Below, piece by piece: positions 57,826-64,000 of a DNA stretch of 64,000 nt. A program made the translations under genes and the position numbers. Numbering within the stretch: position 1 is the first letter of the stretch; each line of letters opens with the position of its first letter. Source of the DNA: JALHOP01 sp964484195. GTDB lineage: Bacteria > Myxococcota > XYA12-FULL-58-9 > JALHOP01. The stretch is from NCBI GenBank assembly GCA_964484195.1, contig CAZAER010000012.1:84709-148708 (forward strand). The letters are read 5' to 3'. The notes below the pieces were generated by a model, which did not search any database, was not told the origin of the DNA, and was given only the letters and a program-made list of their open reading frames with translations.

Positions 57826-58953
57826 GTGCGCCTGACGTGCCTTCGGTGCGGAAACCAAATGGAGCTGGCGGCTTCCGGTCCGCGCGTCGGCACCATTTGC
57901 ACGTGCGGCACGGAGATCACGTATCCCGAGGTCTACAACACCGGCGTGCGCCCCAACGAACGGGCCGCCGAGCGCCTGCGTTACCGCGCCTTCCGCGCCG
58001 CCGGTCTGGTCAAGAACATCGGCGGCTTTGCCTTGGGCCTTGCGCTCCTCGGCATCATCTTCTTCCCGCTGGCCCTGGCCGGCGCCACTGTCGGCATCTA
58101 CGTGCTCACCATGGTGCGTGGTCCGCTTGGTCGCTATAGCGGACGACAGCACGCGATGATCGCCATCGGCGTCGGCACCTTGGTGTTCGTCGCGGAAGGC
58201 TCCGTGTTGTGGTCGTTCCTCGCGCAGCGCCGGGCCGAGCGCTTGAGCGCGATGCAAGCCTCGGGTGCCGACGACTTGCGTACGCTATTGCGGACGGAGC
58301 GCCTCTATCGCGCCGCCCAAGATCGCTTCGGTACCCTCAAGGAGAGCCATTTCGTGCCGCGCATCGGGGCGTACACGATCTACTTGAGCCCCGACGAATA
58401 CGTGGCGGCCGTACGCGATGGCGAGACGGTGACCGACCCCTTGCCGGCCGATTTCTGGCCGCGCGTCACCAACGAAGCCTTCACCGCAGTCGCGGTCGCG
58501 AACCTCGATGGCGACGCCGACCTCGACGTTTGGGTCGTCACCGAAGCCGGTGAGGTCAAACACGTCGCGAACGACGTCCCGTGGCTTCCGGAGCCCAAGG
58601 AGCTCACCCGCGCCGAGCCGACGATCGAGGCTGCGCACCCGGCGGGCGATGGACCCGCGGTCGTGCCGATCATGCCGCCGGTCCCGCCGCCCGCCCCGGC
58701 CGCGAAAGCGAAGACCGACAAGGCGTCGTCCACCAAGCCGCCATCCGACAAGCCGCCGTCCGATAAGCCGTCGTCCGACAAGCCGCCATCCGACAAGCCG
58801 CCGTCCGATAAGCCGCGGTCCGACAAGCCGACATCCGACAAGCCGCCGTCCGACAAGCCGACATCCGACAAGCCGACATCCGACAAGCCGACATCCGACA
58901 AGCCGACATCCGACAAGCCCGCGTCAGACAATCCCTCTCCCGCTAGCGACTGA
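57826..58953 (+). CDS. Zinc-ribbon membrane protein with C-terminal SDKP repeats
   Basis: This 375-aa protein has an N-terminal zinc ribbon (CLRCG and CTCG), two or three membrane helices (about 60 to 140), and a soluble domain whose end (AVANLDGDADLDVWVVTEAG) resembles deltaproteobacterial pilin-like proteins. Residues about 270 to 305 are Ala/Pro-rich. Residues 306 to 370 are 13 pentapeptide repeats, (P/T)SDKP with small variation. The GTG start lies just after the J-like/HTH gene. It may sit in the same transcript as the MinD-like ATPase. The pilin relation is an inference. Confidence 0.72.
   Translation: MRLTCLRCGNQMELAASGPRVGTICTCGTEITYPEVYNTGVRPNERAAERLRYRAFRAAGLVKNIGGFALGLALLGIIFFPLALAGATVGIYVLTMVRGPLGRYSGRQHAMIAIGVGTLVFVAEGSVLWSFLAQRRAERLSAMQASGADDLRTLLRTERLYRAAQDRFGTLKESHFVPRIGAYTIYLSPDEYVAAVRDGETVTDPLPADFWPRVTNEAFTAVAVANLDGDADLDVWVVTEAGEVKHVANDVPWLPEPKELTRAEPTIEAAHPAGDGPAVVPIMPPVPPPAPAAKAKTDKASSTKPPSDKPPSDKPSSDKPPSDKPPSDKPRSDKPTSDKPPSDKPTSDKPTSDKPTSDKPTSDKPASDNPSPASD
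58129..58144. repeat. Dispersed palindrome copy, 14/16 match
   Basis: GGTCGCTATAGCGGAC inside the SDKP-repeat gene differs from the ideal only at positions 2 and 3. Confidence 0.5.
58280..58295. repeat. Dispersed palindrome copy, 14/16 match
   Basis: GTACGCTATTGCGGAC differs at positions 3 and 10. It lies 151 bp from the previous copy in the same gene. Confidence 0.5.
58741..58935 (+). repeat. 15-bp coding tandem repeat (SDKP)
   Basis: Thirteen in-frame 15-bp units encode twelve xSDKP pentapeptides and a final ASDNP. The DNA units are nearly identical, so slipped-strand change in copy number is plausible and would keep the frame. Confidence 0.95.
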
Positions 58954-59089
58954 GAGCCAGTCCACGTCTGTCGCGTTCGGATCGACTTACCCGGCTCCCG
59001 CGTTGGTCACATTTTGCCAATGATTTCGATGGGTTGGCGTGCGTGTTCTAGCCTCCCGCGCTACAACATCACCGAATCAGGATGAGGCC

Positions 59090-59485
59090 GTGTCTGCTAA
59101 AGCGGATACTGCCAGGAGGCTCGGTTTGAATAACGTCAAGGCATGTTTGGACGAAGCTCTGGCGATTGACGGTGCGGTGGGCGGAGCTTTGGTGGACTGG
59201 AAGAGCGGGATGGCGCTCGGAACAGCGGGCGGTGGTTTGAATCTCGACGTCGCCGCCGCGGGTAACACCGAAGTGGTTCGCGCCAAGTACAAGGTCATGA
59301 GCGCGCTCGGGCTCAAGGATGGCATCGAAGACATCCTCATCACGCTCGGCTCGCAATATCACCTCATCCGGATGCTGCAGTCGAAGCCCGGTCTGTTTCT
59401 GTATCTGGTCCTGCTCCGCGACAAGGCGAACCTGGCGCTGGCGCGCCACAAGCTCGCCGACATCGAAAGCCGTGTTCAGATCTGA
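59090..59485 (+). CDS. Roadblock/LC7-like protein
   Basis: This 131-aa protein is a stand-alone module of the Roadblock/LC7-like kind. It contains LDEALAIDGAVGGALVDW, a central helix and the strand pair LITLGSQYHLIRMLQSKPGL. It is clearly similar to the last about 115 residues of the response regulator at 60355-61422 (ALALDGAVAASLMD; VVTSTGHYHIVRILRTLPEV). The GTG at 59090 has AGGA seven bases upstream; a GTG at 59039 is possible. Such proteins often regulate small GTPases such as MglA. It converges with the signalling operon. Confidence 0.75.
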   Translation: MSAKADTARRLGLNNVKACLDEALAIDGAVGGALVDWKSGMALGTAGGGLNLDVAAAGNTEVVRAKYKVMSALGLKDGIEDILITLGSQYHLIRMLQSKPGLFLYLVLLRDKANLALARHKLADIESRVQI

Positions 59486-59539
59486 GTGACGCGGTTCGGC
59501 GGGGCTGCCGCTCACGCGGCGCCTCGCCGGGTTCGTGTC

Positions 59540-60358
59540 TCACGTCGCGGTGGCTTCGCGCGCCATCAGCTTGCGGAGAGTGACGTGCGGCGCGCCGCTG
59601 GTCTCGACGACGCCGCGCCACGGTCCATCCTTCCAGACCACCGTAACCATGCGCGTGCCGCCGGGCGATGCCGCGGCGTTGATGCTCGAGGGGCCGCCTG
59701 CGGGTAGAGCCTCGGCGCGACGTGCTAGCGCGAGGCATTCGGGCACGCTCAGCGCCGCGACGCTGCGGCTAACGACCACGGGCAAGCCGTCTTGGCTGAC
59801 GTACATGAAGTGCGCCTTGCCGCCGAACACGCTCTCCGCTGAAGCGGTCAGGGCATCACGCGGGGCGTCGAAGATCTCGGCCACGGCCTCGACCATGAGC
59901 TCGGTCAGCGAGAAACGGATGCTCGCGCCGTAGCCTTGGCCGCGATGCGGGCGCCAGATGCCGCGACGCTCCGGTGTGTTGGCGATGATCAGCAACGACT
60001 CCAGGGTGTCGCGTTTCAAGGCGACGACGAGCTGCTCCTTGGTGATGACACCGGCCTGCATGAGGCCTTCGGCAATCGGCACCTTGGCGACCACGCAGGC
60101 ACGCAGCGCGTCCTCTACCGCACTAGGCTTGGCCCCCGACGCCGCCTGCAGAATCTCGACCAGGCGTTTCTTGCGCCCGGGAAGCGTCGACCAGCACACC
60201 AAGCCGTCCTCGATGAGGAGGAGACCGAGCTGCGACGAGCCGTGCTCGAAGACCCAAGCGCCGGCTCCTTCGCGTGGGCATGCGGCGAGCTGCTGGAAGA
60301 ACTCGACCAGCGCGGCGGTGCTCATCGCTCCTTCGATTCCCAGGCGGCCGAAGCTCAT
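59540..60358 (-). CDS. DUF4388-like signalling protein
   Basis: This 272-aa cytoplasmic protein has an N-terminal segment LVEFFQQLAACPREGAG and a strand-helix pattern (GLLLIEDGLVCWSTLPG) as in DUF4388/PATAN proteins. A helical middle (SLLIIANTPERR) and a Roadblock-like C-terminal half (GLPVVVSRSVAALSVPECL) follow. The ATG overlaps the TGA of the response-regulator gene (ATGA at 60355-60358), so it is translated in coupling with it. It is the last gene of the kinase-regulator operon. The domain reading is moderate inference. Confidence 0.65.
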   Translation of the reverse strand: MSFGRLGIEGAMSTAALVEFFQQLAACPREGAGAWVFEHGSSQLGLLLIEDGLVCWSTLPGRKKRLVEILQAASGAKPSAVEDALRACVVAKVPIAEGLMQAGVITKEQLVVALKRDTLESLLIIANTPERRGIWRPHRGQGYGASIRFSLTELMVEAVAEIFDAPRDALTASAESVFGGKAHFMYVSQDGLPVVVSRSVAALSVPECLALARRAEALPAGGPSSINAAASPGGTRMVTVVWKDGPWRGVVETSGAPHVTLRKLMAREATAT

Positions 60359-61422
60359 GCCGCGACTCCGTCGATTGCCGCCATCTGGATGCGGGCGAAC
60401 GCGAGGCTCGCGGTGTCGCGCTTGAGCACCACGTACAGCGCCACTTCTGGCAACGTCCGCAGGATACGCACGATGTGGTAGTGCCCCGTGCTGGTCACCA
60501 CGAGATCCTCGATGGGCTCGTCGATGCCGAGGCCAGCGAGCACGCGCTGCTTGGTGCGCATCATGGCGGCGCTGCTCGTCGAGGCACTCGCGATGTCGAG
60601 GCCCTGAACCATACTGCGGCTCGCCAGCACCGTGGCACGCGGCACATCCATGAGCGAGGCGGCGACCGCTCCGTCGAGGGCCAGCGCCCGCGATAGCAGA
60701 CCCCCGAGCTTTTCCATCGACTGCGTGTTGGTGGGAGGAGGCGACACGTCGGGGTCGTCGAGGAAGTCCTTGAGGCGAGCTCCCAAGCCCGGACCGGCGA
60801 GACCCAATCGAGCACGGATCTTTTCCGCAGGAGCGGACGGTATGAGGTCGACCGACAGTGAGTCGATGCGTACCCCGCGCATCGCGGCCGCGGCGGCGCT
60901 GTCTTCGAGCGCCCCGAGACGTGCGCCGACGATGCGACCATCGGCGACTGCGATGGTCGCGTCTTCACCAGCGATGCCGACGCGCACCAGCGCGGCGCGC
61001 CGCTCCAGCATGATCATGCGCAGAAGATCGGGGAGAGCGATCGTGGTGACGTCGTCGCGGTTCTCGAGGATGCGATGGATGGCGCGGCGCGCGGCGCCGA
61101 CGTCGAAGGGCTTCTCGATGAAGTGCAAGGCGCCGCCGTCGACGACTTGGTCTTGCATGGTGGGAGTGCCGAACGCAGTCATGACGACGACCGGTGTGCT
61201 CGGGCGGTGCTCGGCGAGCCATGCGAGCAATTGAAAGCCATCGACATTCGGCATCTTGAGGTCGGTCATGACGATCGCGACGTCGGTGCTGCTCAAGAGC
61301 TCGATGGCGGCGGCGCCGTCGCCAGCGGTCAGGACGCGGCAGGGAAGGTCACCGCCCGAGAGTCCCTCGGCAATGGAAGCAAGGAACGACGCTTCATCGT
61401 CGACGACCAACACCGTATGCAC
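60355..61422 (-). CDS. Response regulator with DUF4388-like and Roadblock-like output
   Basis: The 355-aa protein has a receiver domain (residues 1 to 120) with acidic pocket VVDDE, phospho-acceptor Asp54 in VMTDLKMPNVDGF, Thr in MTAFG and Lys in FIEKPF. Residues about 125 to 200 resemble a DUF4388-type region. Residues about 235 to 350 are the Roadblock/LC7-like module paralogous to the protein at 59090. There is no DNA-binding domain, so output is probably by protein contact. It follows the PAS-histidine kinase by 18 bp. Confidence 0.85.
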   Translation of the reverse strand: MHTVLVVDDEASFLASIAEGLSGGDLPCRVLTAGDGAAAIELLSSTDVAIVMTDLKMPNVDGFQLLAWLAEHRPSTPVVVMTAFGTPTMQDQVVDGGALHFIEKPFDVGAARRAIHRILENRDDVTTIALPDLLRMIMLERRAALVRVGIAGEDATIAVADGRIVGARLGALEDSAAAAAMRGVRIDSLSVDLIPSAPAEKIRARLGLAGPGLGARLKDFLDDPDVSPPPTNTQSMEKLGGLLSRALALDGAVAASLMDVPRATVLASRSMVQGLDIASASTSSAAMMRTKQRVLAGLGIDEPIEDLVVTSTGHYHIVRILRTLPEVALYVVLKRDTASLAFARIQMAAIDGVAA

Positions 61423-61440
61423 GACTACAAATCCCGCGTT

Positions 61441-62490
61441 TCAGGTGGCGCTCTGTGACTCCACGAACGTGAGCTCCACGATGGTCCCCACCCCTTCACG
61501 CGAATTGACTGCAATGCTCGCGCCGAGAGTGGCGAGCAGGCGGCGAACTATGGATAGCCCAAGACCGCTCCCGTGCGGCTTGCTGGAAACGAACGGGCGA
61601 AAAAGCGTGGCAAGCTGGCGCTCGCCCATACCCCTGCCGTCATCGGTCACGAGTAAGGCTACCCTCTGACCTACGTGAGCGGTACGAAATTGGATCTCGA
61701 GCGGTACGCCGGGCTTGCGGGCATCCACCGCGTTGGCAACGAGGTTCGAGAGGATTTGCTGGAGCGCGCGCGCATCCCCCACCACGGGTGGCACCGGCGA
61801 GAGCGTCGCTGTAAGGGTTACCCCTTGTCGCGCGAGATCGTCTTGCGAGAGGGCGATGAAGCTGCGGACTCCCTGGGTGAGGTCGGTGGGTATCGGCTGC
61901 ACCACTTCGCTCGCCGAGAACGAGCGCAGGAGCTGCAGTAGGTACTCCATGCGCTGCACCTGCTCGCGCATGCGGTCGAGATAAACCACGACCTCGGCTG
62001 GTTGCAGGGCCGGCAGCCGCTCGCTGAGCACGGAGAGGGCCATCTTGAGCGAATTGAGAGGGTTTCCCAGCTCGTGACGGATGCCGGTGACCATGAAATT
62101 CAGGTTGTCGGAGACGTTCAGACCCTCGGCGACCGCCTCGAGCTGACGGCGATCGTTGACGTTGGCGAGCAGGTGCACGGCGCGACCGTCGGGTAGCGCG
62201 TAGCTGACGTGCTCGAACCAGTCGTCGGTGTTCCTAATGCGCAGCGAGCGCTTCCCGGCGCCATGCTCGGGGAGCTCTCCGTCCCGCCATAGCCGCGCGG
62301 CCAGGCTCTCCCCGACAGCTCGTCTTACGTCTAGGCCCATGTGGGCGGCGGCAGCGTCGTTGCAGCGGACGACAGTGCCGGTGGCGCTCTCGAGGATCAC
62401 CAGATGATCGAGCGCGTCGAGGATGCTGAGCCATTCAGCGTTGGCGCGCTGAACGATCGCGAGAAGATCGTTGGGGGAGGGGGAGTCCAT
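61441..62490 (-). CDS. PAS-domain sensor histidine kinase
   Basis: This 349-aa soluble protein has a PAS domain (about 20 to 115) and a kinase core. The H-box GIRHELGNPLNSLKMAL has His139. The N-box is NLVANAVDA, and the ATP-lid region DDGRGMGE and GSGLGLSIV are present. It has no membrane helix, so it senses a cytoplasmic signal. It is the first gene of a three-gene minus-strand operon with the response regulator and DUF4388-like gene. Confidence 0.93.
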   Translation of the reverse strand: MDSPSPNDLLAIVQRANAEWLSILDALDHLVILESATGTVVRCNDAAAAHMGLDVRRAVGESLAARLWRDGELPEHGAGKRSLRIRNTDDWFEHVSYALPDGRAVHLLANVNDRRQLEAVAEGLNVSDNLNFMVTGIRHELGNPLNSLKMALSVLSERLPALQPAEVVVYLDRMREQVQRMEYLLQLLRSFSASEVVQPIPTDLTQGVRSFIALSQDDLARQGVTLTATLSPVPPVVGDARALQQILSNLVANAVDARKPGVPLEIQFRTAHVGQRVALLVTDDGRGMGERQLATLFRPFVSSKPHGSGLGLSIVRRLLATLGASIAVNSREGVGTIVELTFVESQSAT

Positions 62491-62581
62491 GAGGCGGCGC
62501 GGAACAGCATACCCCCATTTCGGTGCACCGAAGAGAGACTGAAACTTGACCCTGTTCCAAGGCCGTTGCTAGCTTCGGCGC

Positions 62582-62848
62582 ATGGCGTTGATTGAAGAAC
62601 CCGAAAAAGCGATGCGCCTTGCCCGCGCCATCGCATCCGACATCTCGCTCTACAACGAGGAGAAGATTCGGACGGGCATCGAAAACGACACGTTCTTCGA
62701 CGCCATCGCTGCCGAGCTCGAAGAGGGGCGCGAGCTTTACAAGAGCCGCGTCGCGCCAAATCTCTACTCGGCGACCAACTTCTACGATCGCGCCGTGGTC
62801 GACATCATCTTCCGCTCCAAGGGCCACATCAAATCCAAGATTTGGTGA
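62582..62848 (+). CDS. Conserved small helical protein
   Basis: This 88-aa protein is helical and charged, with a distinctive LARAIASDISLYNEEKI segment and ELEEGRELYKSRVAPNL. A similar LARxIxSDIxLY pattern appears in several deltaproteobacterial proteins of unknown function, often attached to other domains. There is no signal peptide. It overlaps the rluD start by 4 bp (GTGA), so the two are coupled. I can give no function. Confidence 0.72.
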   Translation: MALIEEPEKAMRLARAIASDISLYNEEKIRTGIENDTFFDAIAAELEEGRELYKSRVAPNLYSATNFYDRAVVDIIFRSKGHIKSKIW

Positions 62849-63849
62849 CGGTCGATGTGAGCCCGGGCGCGGCCGACGAGGCGCGCGGTGCTCGCCTGGA
62901 CAAGTACCTCGCCGGCAAGTCCGCTGAGGCGGACACGCCGCTCCACGGCTTCACGCGGACGCGTTTGCAGAAGCTCATCGACGATGGCCACGTGCTCGTC
63001 GACGGCAAGCCCGCGCGAGCTTCTCTGAAGCTGTCGGGTAACGAAGCCATCCAGGTGACGCTACCGCCACCCGACCCGATGGAGCTGGTCCCCGAGGCTT
63101 TGCCGCTCGATATCCTCTACGAAGACGCCGACGTCATCGTGGTCTCGAAGTCGTCGGACATGATCGTGCATCCGGGCGCCGGTCAAAAGCGCGGTACCTT
63201 GGTGAACGCGTTGCTCGCGCACTGTCGTGATCTCTCCGGGATCGGCGGAGTCATGCGGCCGGGGATCGTGCACCGTCTGGACCGCGGCACCAGCGGCTGC
63301 ATCGTGGCCGCTAAAAACGACAAGGCCCACGAGTCGCTGGCACGGCAGTTCGCGGAACGCGAGGTCGAGAAGCGCTACAGCGCCTTCGTCTTGGGCACGC
63401 CTACGCAGCCAGCCGGCCGGATTAGCACGCTGTACGGACGTCATCCGACACAGCGCTTGAAGTTCACGACCAAGGTCACGAGCGGCAAGAAGGCGTTGAC
63501 CGAGTACCGCACCGTGCGGGCGGCGGGAGGCGGGGCCGAGCTCGACGTGCTCCTCGGTACCGGCCGGACCCACCAAATTCGCGTTCATCTGAGCGAAAAT
63601 GGCCATCCAGTCCTCGGTGACCCGCTCTACGGGGGACGGGCCTATGGGCGGCTCGAAGACGTCTCCTTGCGGGAGGTCGCACAGGGCCTCACGCACCAGG
63701 CCCTGCATGCGCGGATCCTGGCTTTCAAGCAGCCGAGCAGCGGCAAGCGGATCGAGCTGGAAGCCCCTCTACCGGCCGATTTGATGGCTTTGGCGGCCTG
63801 CCTCACGGTGATCGCGAAAGAAACGACTGCACAGCGAAAAAACCGTTGA
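62845..63849 (+). CDS. rluD: RluD-family 23S rRNA pseudouridine synthase
   Basis: The 334-aa protein has an N-terminal S4-like RNA-binding domain (RLDKYLAGK ... LQKLIDDGHVLVDGKPAR) and the RluA/RluD catalytic domain. The motif HRLDRGTSG has the catalytic Asp146. TGRTHQIRVHL and the final GDPLYGG are also present. The RluD subgroup makes pseudouridines in helix 69 of 23S rRNA; RluA or RluC is possible. The GTG at 62845 overlaps the upstream stop. Its TGA lies within the TTGACG of a promoter that reads toward the window end. Confidence 0.9.
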   Translation: MTVDVSPGAADEARGARLDKYLAGKSAEADTPLHGFTRTRLQKLIDDGHVLVDGKPARASLKLSGNEAIQVTLPPPDPMELVPEALPLDILYEDADVIVVSKSSDMIVHPGAGQKRGTLVNALLAHCRDLSGIGGVMRPGIVHRLDRGTSGCIVAAKNDKAHESLARQFAEREVEKRYSAFVLGTPTQPAGRISTLYGRHPTQRLKFTTKVTSGKKALTEYRTVRAAGGGAELDVLLGTGRTHQIRVHLSENGHPVLGDPLYGGRAYGRLEDVSLREVAQGLTHQALHARILAFKQPSSGKRIELEAPLPADLMALAACLTVIAKETTAQRKNR

Positions 63850-63874
63850 CGGCGGCCCCAGCTCTCTGTAGAAA
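63846..63874 (+). promoter_or_regulatory. Sigma-70-type promoter, probably of an rRNA operon
   Basis: TTGACG (63846-63851), a 17-bp spacer and TAGAAA (63869-63874) fit the consensus at five of six and four of six positions. The discriminator after -10 is GC-rich (CCGCCCCC), as in stringently controlled rRNA promoters. The -35 box overlaps the rluD stop codon. Confidence 0.55.
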
Positions 63875-63949
63875 CCGCCCCCTCGCTGACGAGAAGTGAA
63901 CGCGAAAGCGGCACCTCGGAGGCAAGCCGAGCTCCTCTGGAGCTTGACC

Positions 63950-63962
63950 GGTCTTTGAAAAC
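63950..63962 (+). promoter_or_regulatory. boxA-like antitermination site
   Basis: GGTCTTTGAAAAC matches the boxA core (TGYTCTTTRANAA) found in rRNA leaders. A short hairpin (AGCTCC TCT GGAGCT, 63930-63944) lies just upstream. Together with the promoter about 80 bp earlier, this suggests the rRNA operon starts beyond the window. Confidence 0.5.
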
Positions 63963-64000
63963 TGAAGAGCAAGTACGAGCAAACATGGCCTCCCGGTCCA

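Noticed and set aside
58741..58935. CRISPR-like array
   Set aside because: Units are contiguous 15-bp in-frame codon repeats without spacers.

Overview
The window is GC-rich, densely coding chromosomal DNA with no insertion sequence, prophage, integrase or CRISPR array that I can see. Gene content points to the Myxococcota or a close deltaproteobacterial relative. Evidence includes an MglA-type small GTPase, Roadblock/LC7-like and DUF4388 (PATAN) signalling proteins, a TIGR02265/DUF2378-type protein, a MopE-like calcium-repeat lipoprotein, a MYXO-CTERM-like tail, many lipoproteins, a delta-9 desaturase and split two-component loci. GTG and TTG starts are common. The taxonomic call is inference from gene families, not from a marker gene.

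Layout. 0-4.5 kb: a transglutaminase-like protein cut by the window edge, a PDZ lipoprotein, the rsmD-coaD pair, a DsbA-like lipoprotein with a clear terminator, and a GNAT acetyltransferase. 4.5-15.2 kb: a minus-strand set made of a lipoprotein and two giant paralogous beta-rich proteins (1406 and 1523 aa) of unknown function that share a DWNPF motif at opposite termini. 15.2-23.3 kb: an aminotransferase, a DUF4388 protein, a MopE/DUF2341-like lipoprotein, smc and another lipoprotein. 23.4-32.6 kb: respiratory complex I genes nuoABC, then two opposing genes, then nuoD, nuoG, nuoH and nuoI; nuoE, nuoF and nuoJ-N are not in the window. 32.6-41.2 kb: an outer-membrane protein, an MglA-like GTPase, tRNA-His and small cytoplasmic or membrane proteins, including a free-standing LeuA-type regulatory domain, a CDF metal transporter and a PilZ protein. 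41.2-47.2 kb: miaE, rarA, a JAMM protease-like protein, a histidine kinase/response regulator pair, a desaturase, a secreted Cys-rich peptide and a TIGR02265-type protein. 47.2-51.5 kb: rocD, then a likely peptide- or protein-modification cassette: a DUF692 (MNIO) enzyme, a translationally coupled 91-aa partner and a 584-aa protein with a Gly/Asp-rich tail ending in CGGC. 51.5-63.9 kb: an LpoB/TolB-like protein lacking a start, recJ, an HNH nuclease, a MinD-like ATPase coupled to a J-like/RodZ-HTH protein, a membrane protein with SDKP repeats, and a kinase-regulator-Roadblock signalling operon next to a stand-alone paralogue of its Roadblock module. The window ends with rluD and what looks like the promoter and boxA leader of an rRNA operon just beyond the edge.

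Two further signals stand out. One is a dispersed degenerate 16-bp palindrome (ideal form GTCCGCTATAGCGGAC) found in coding regions across the window. The other is a three-fold 10-bp-phased CGATCA repeat downstream of the giant-protein genes.
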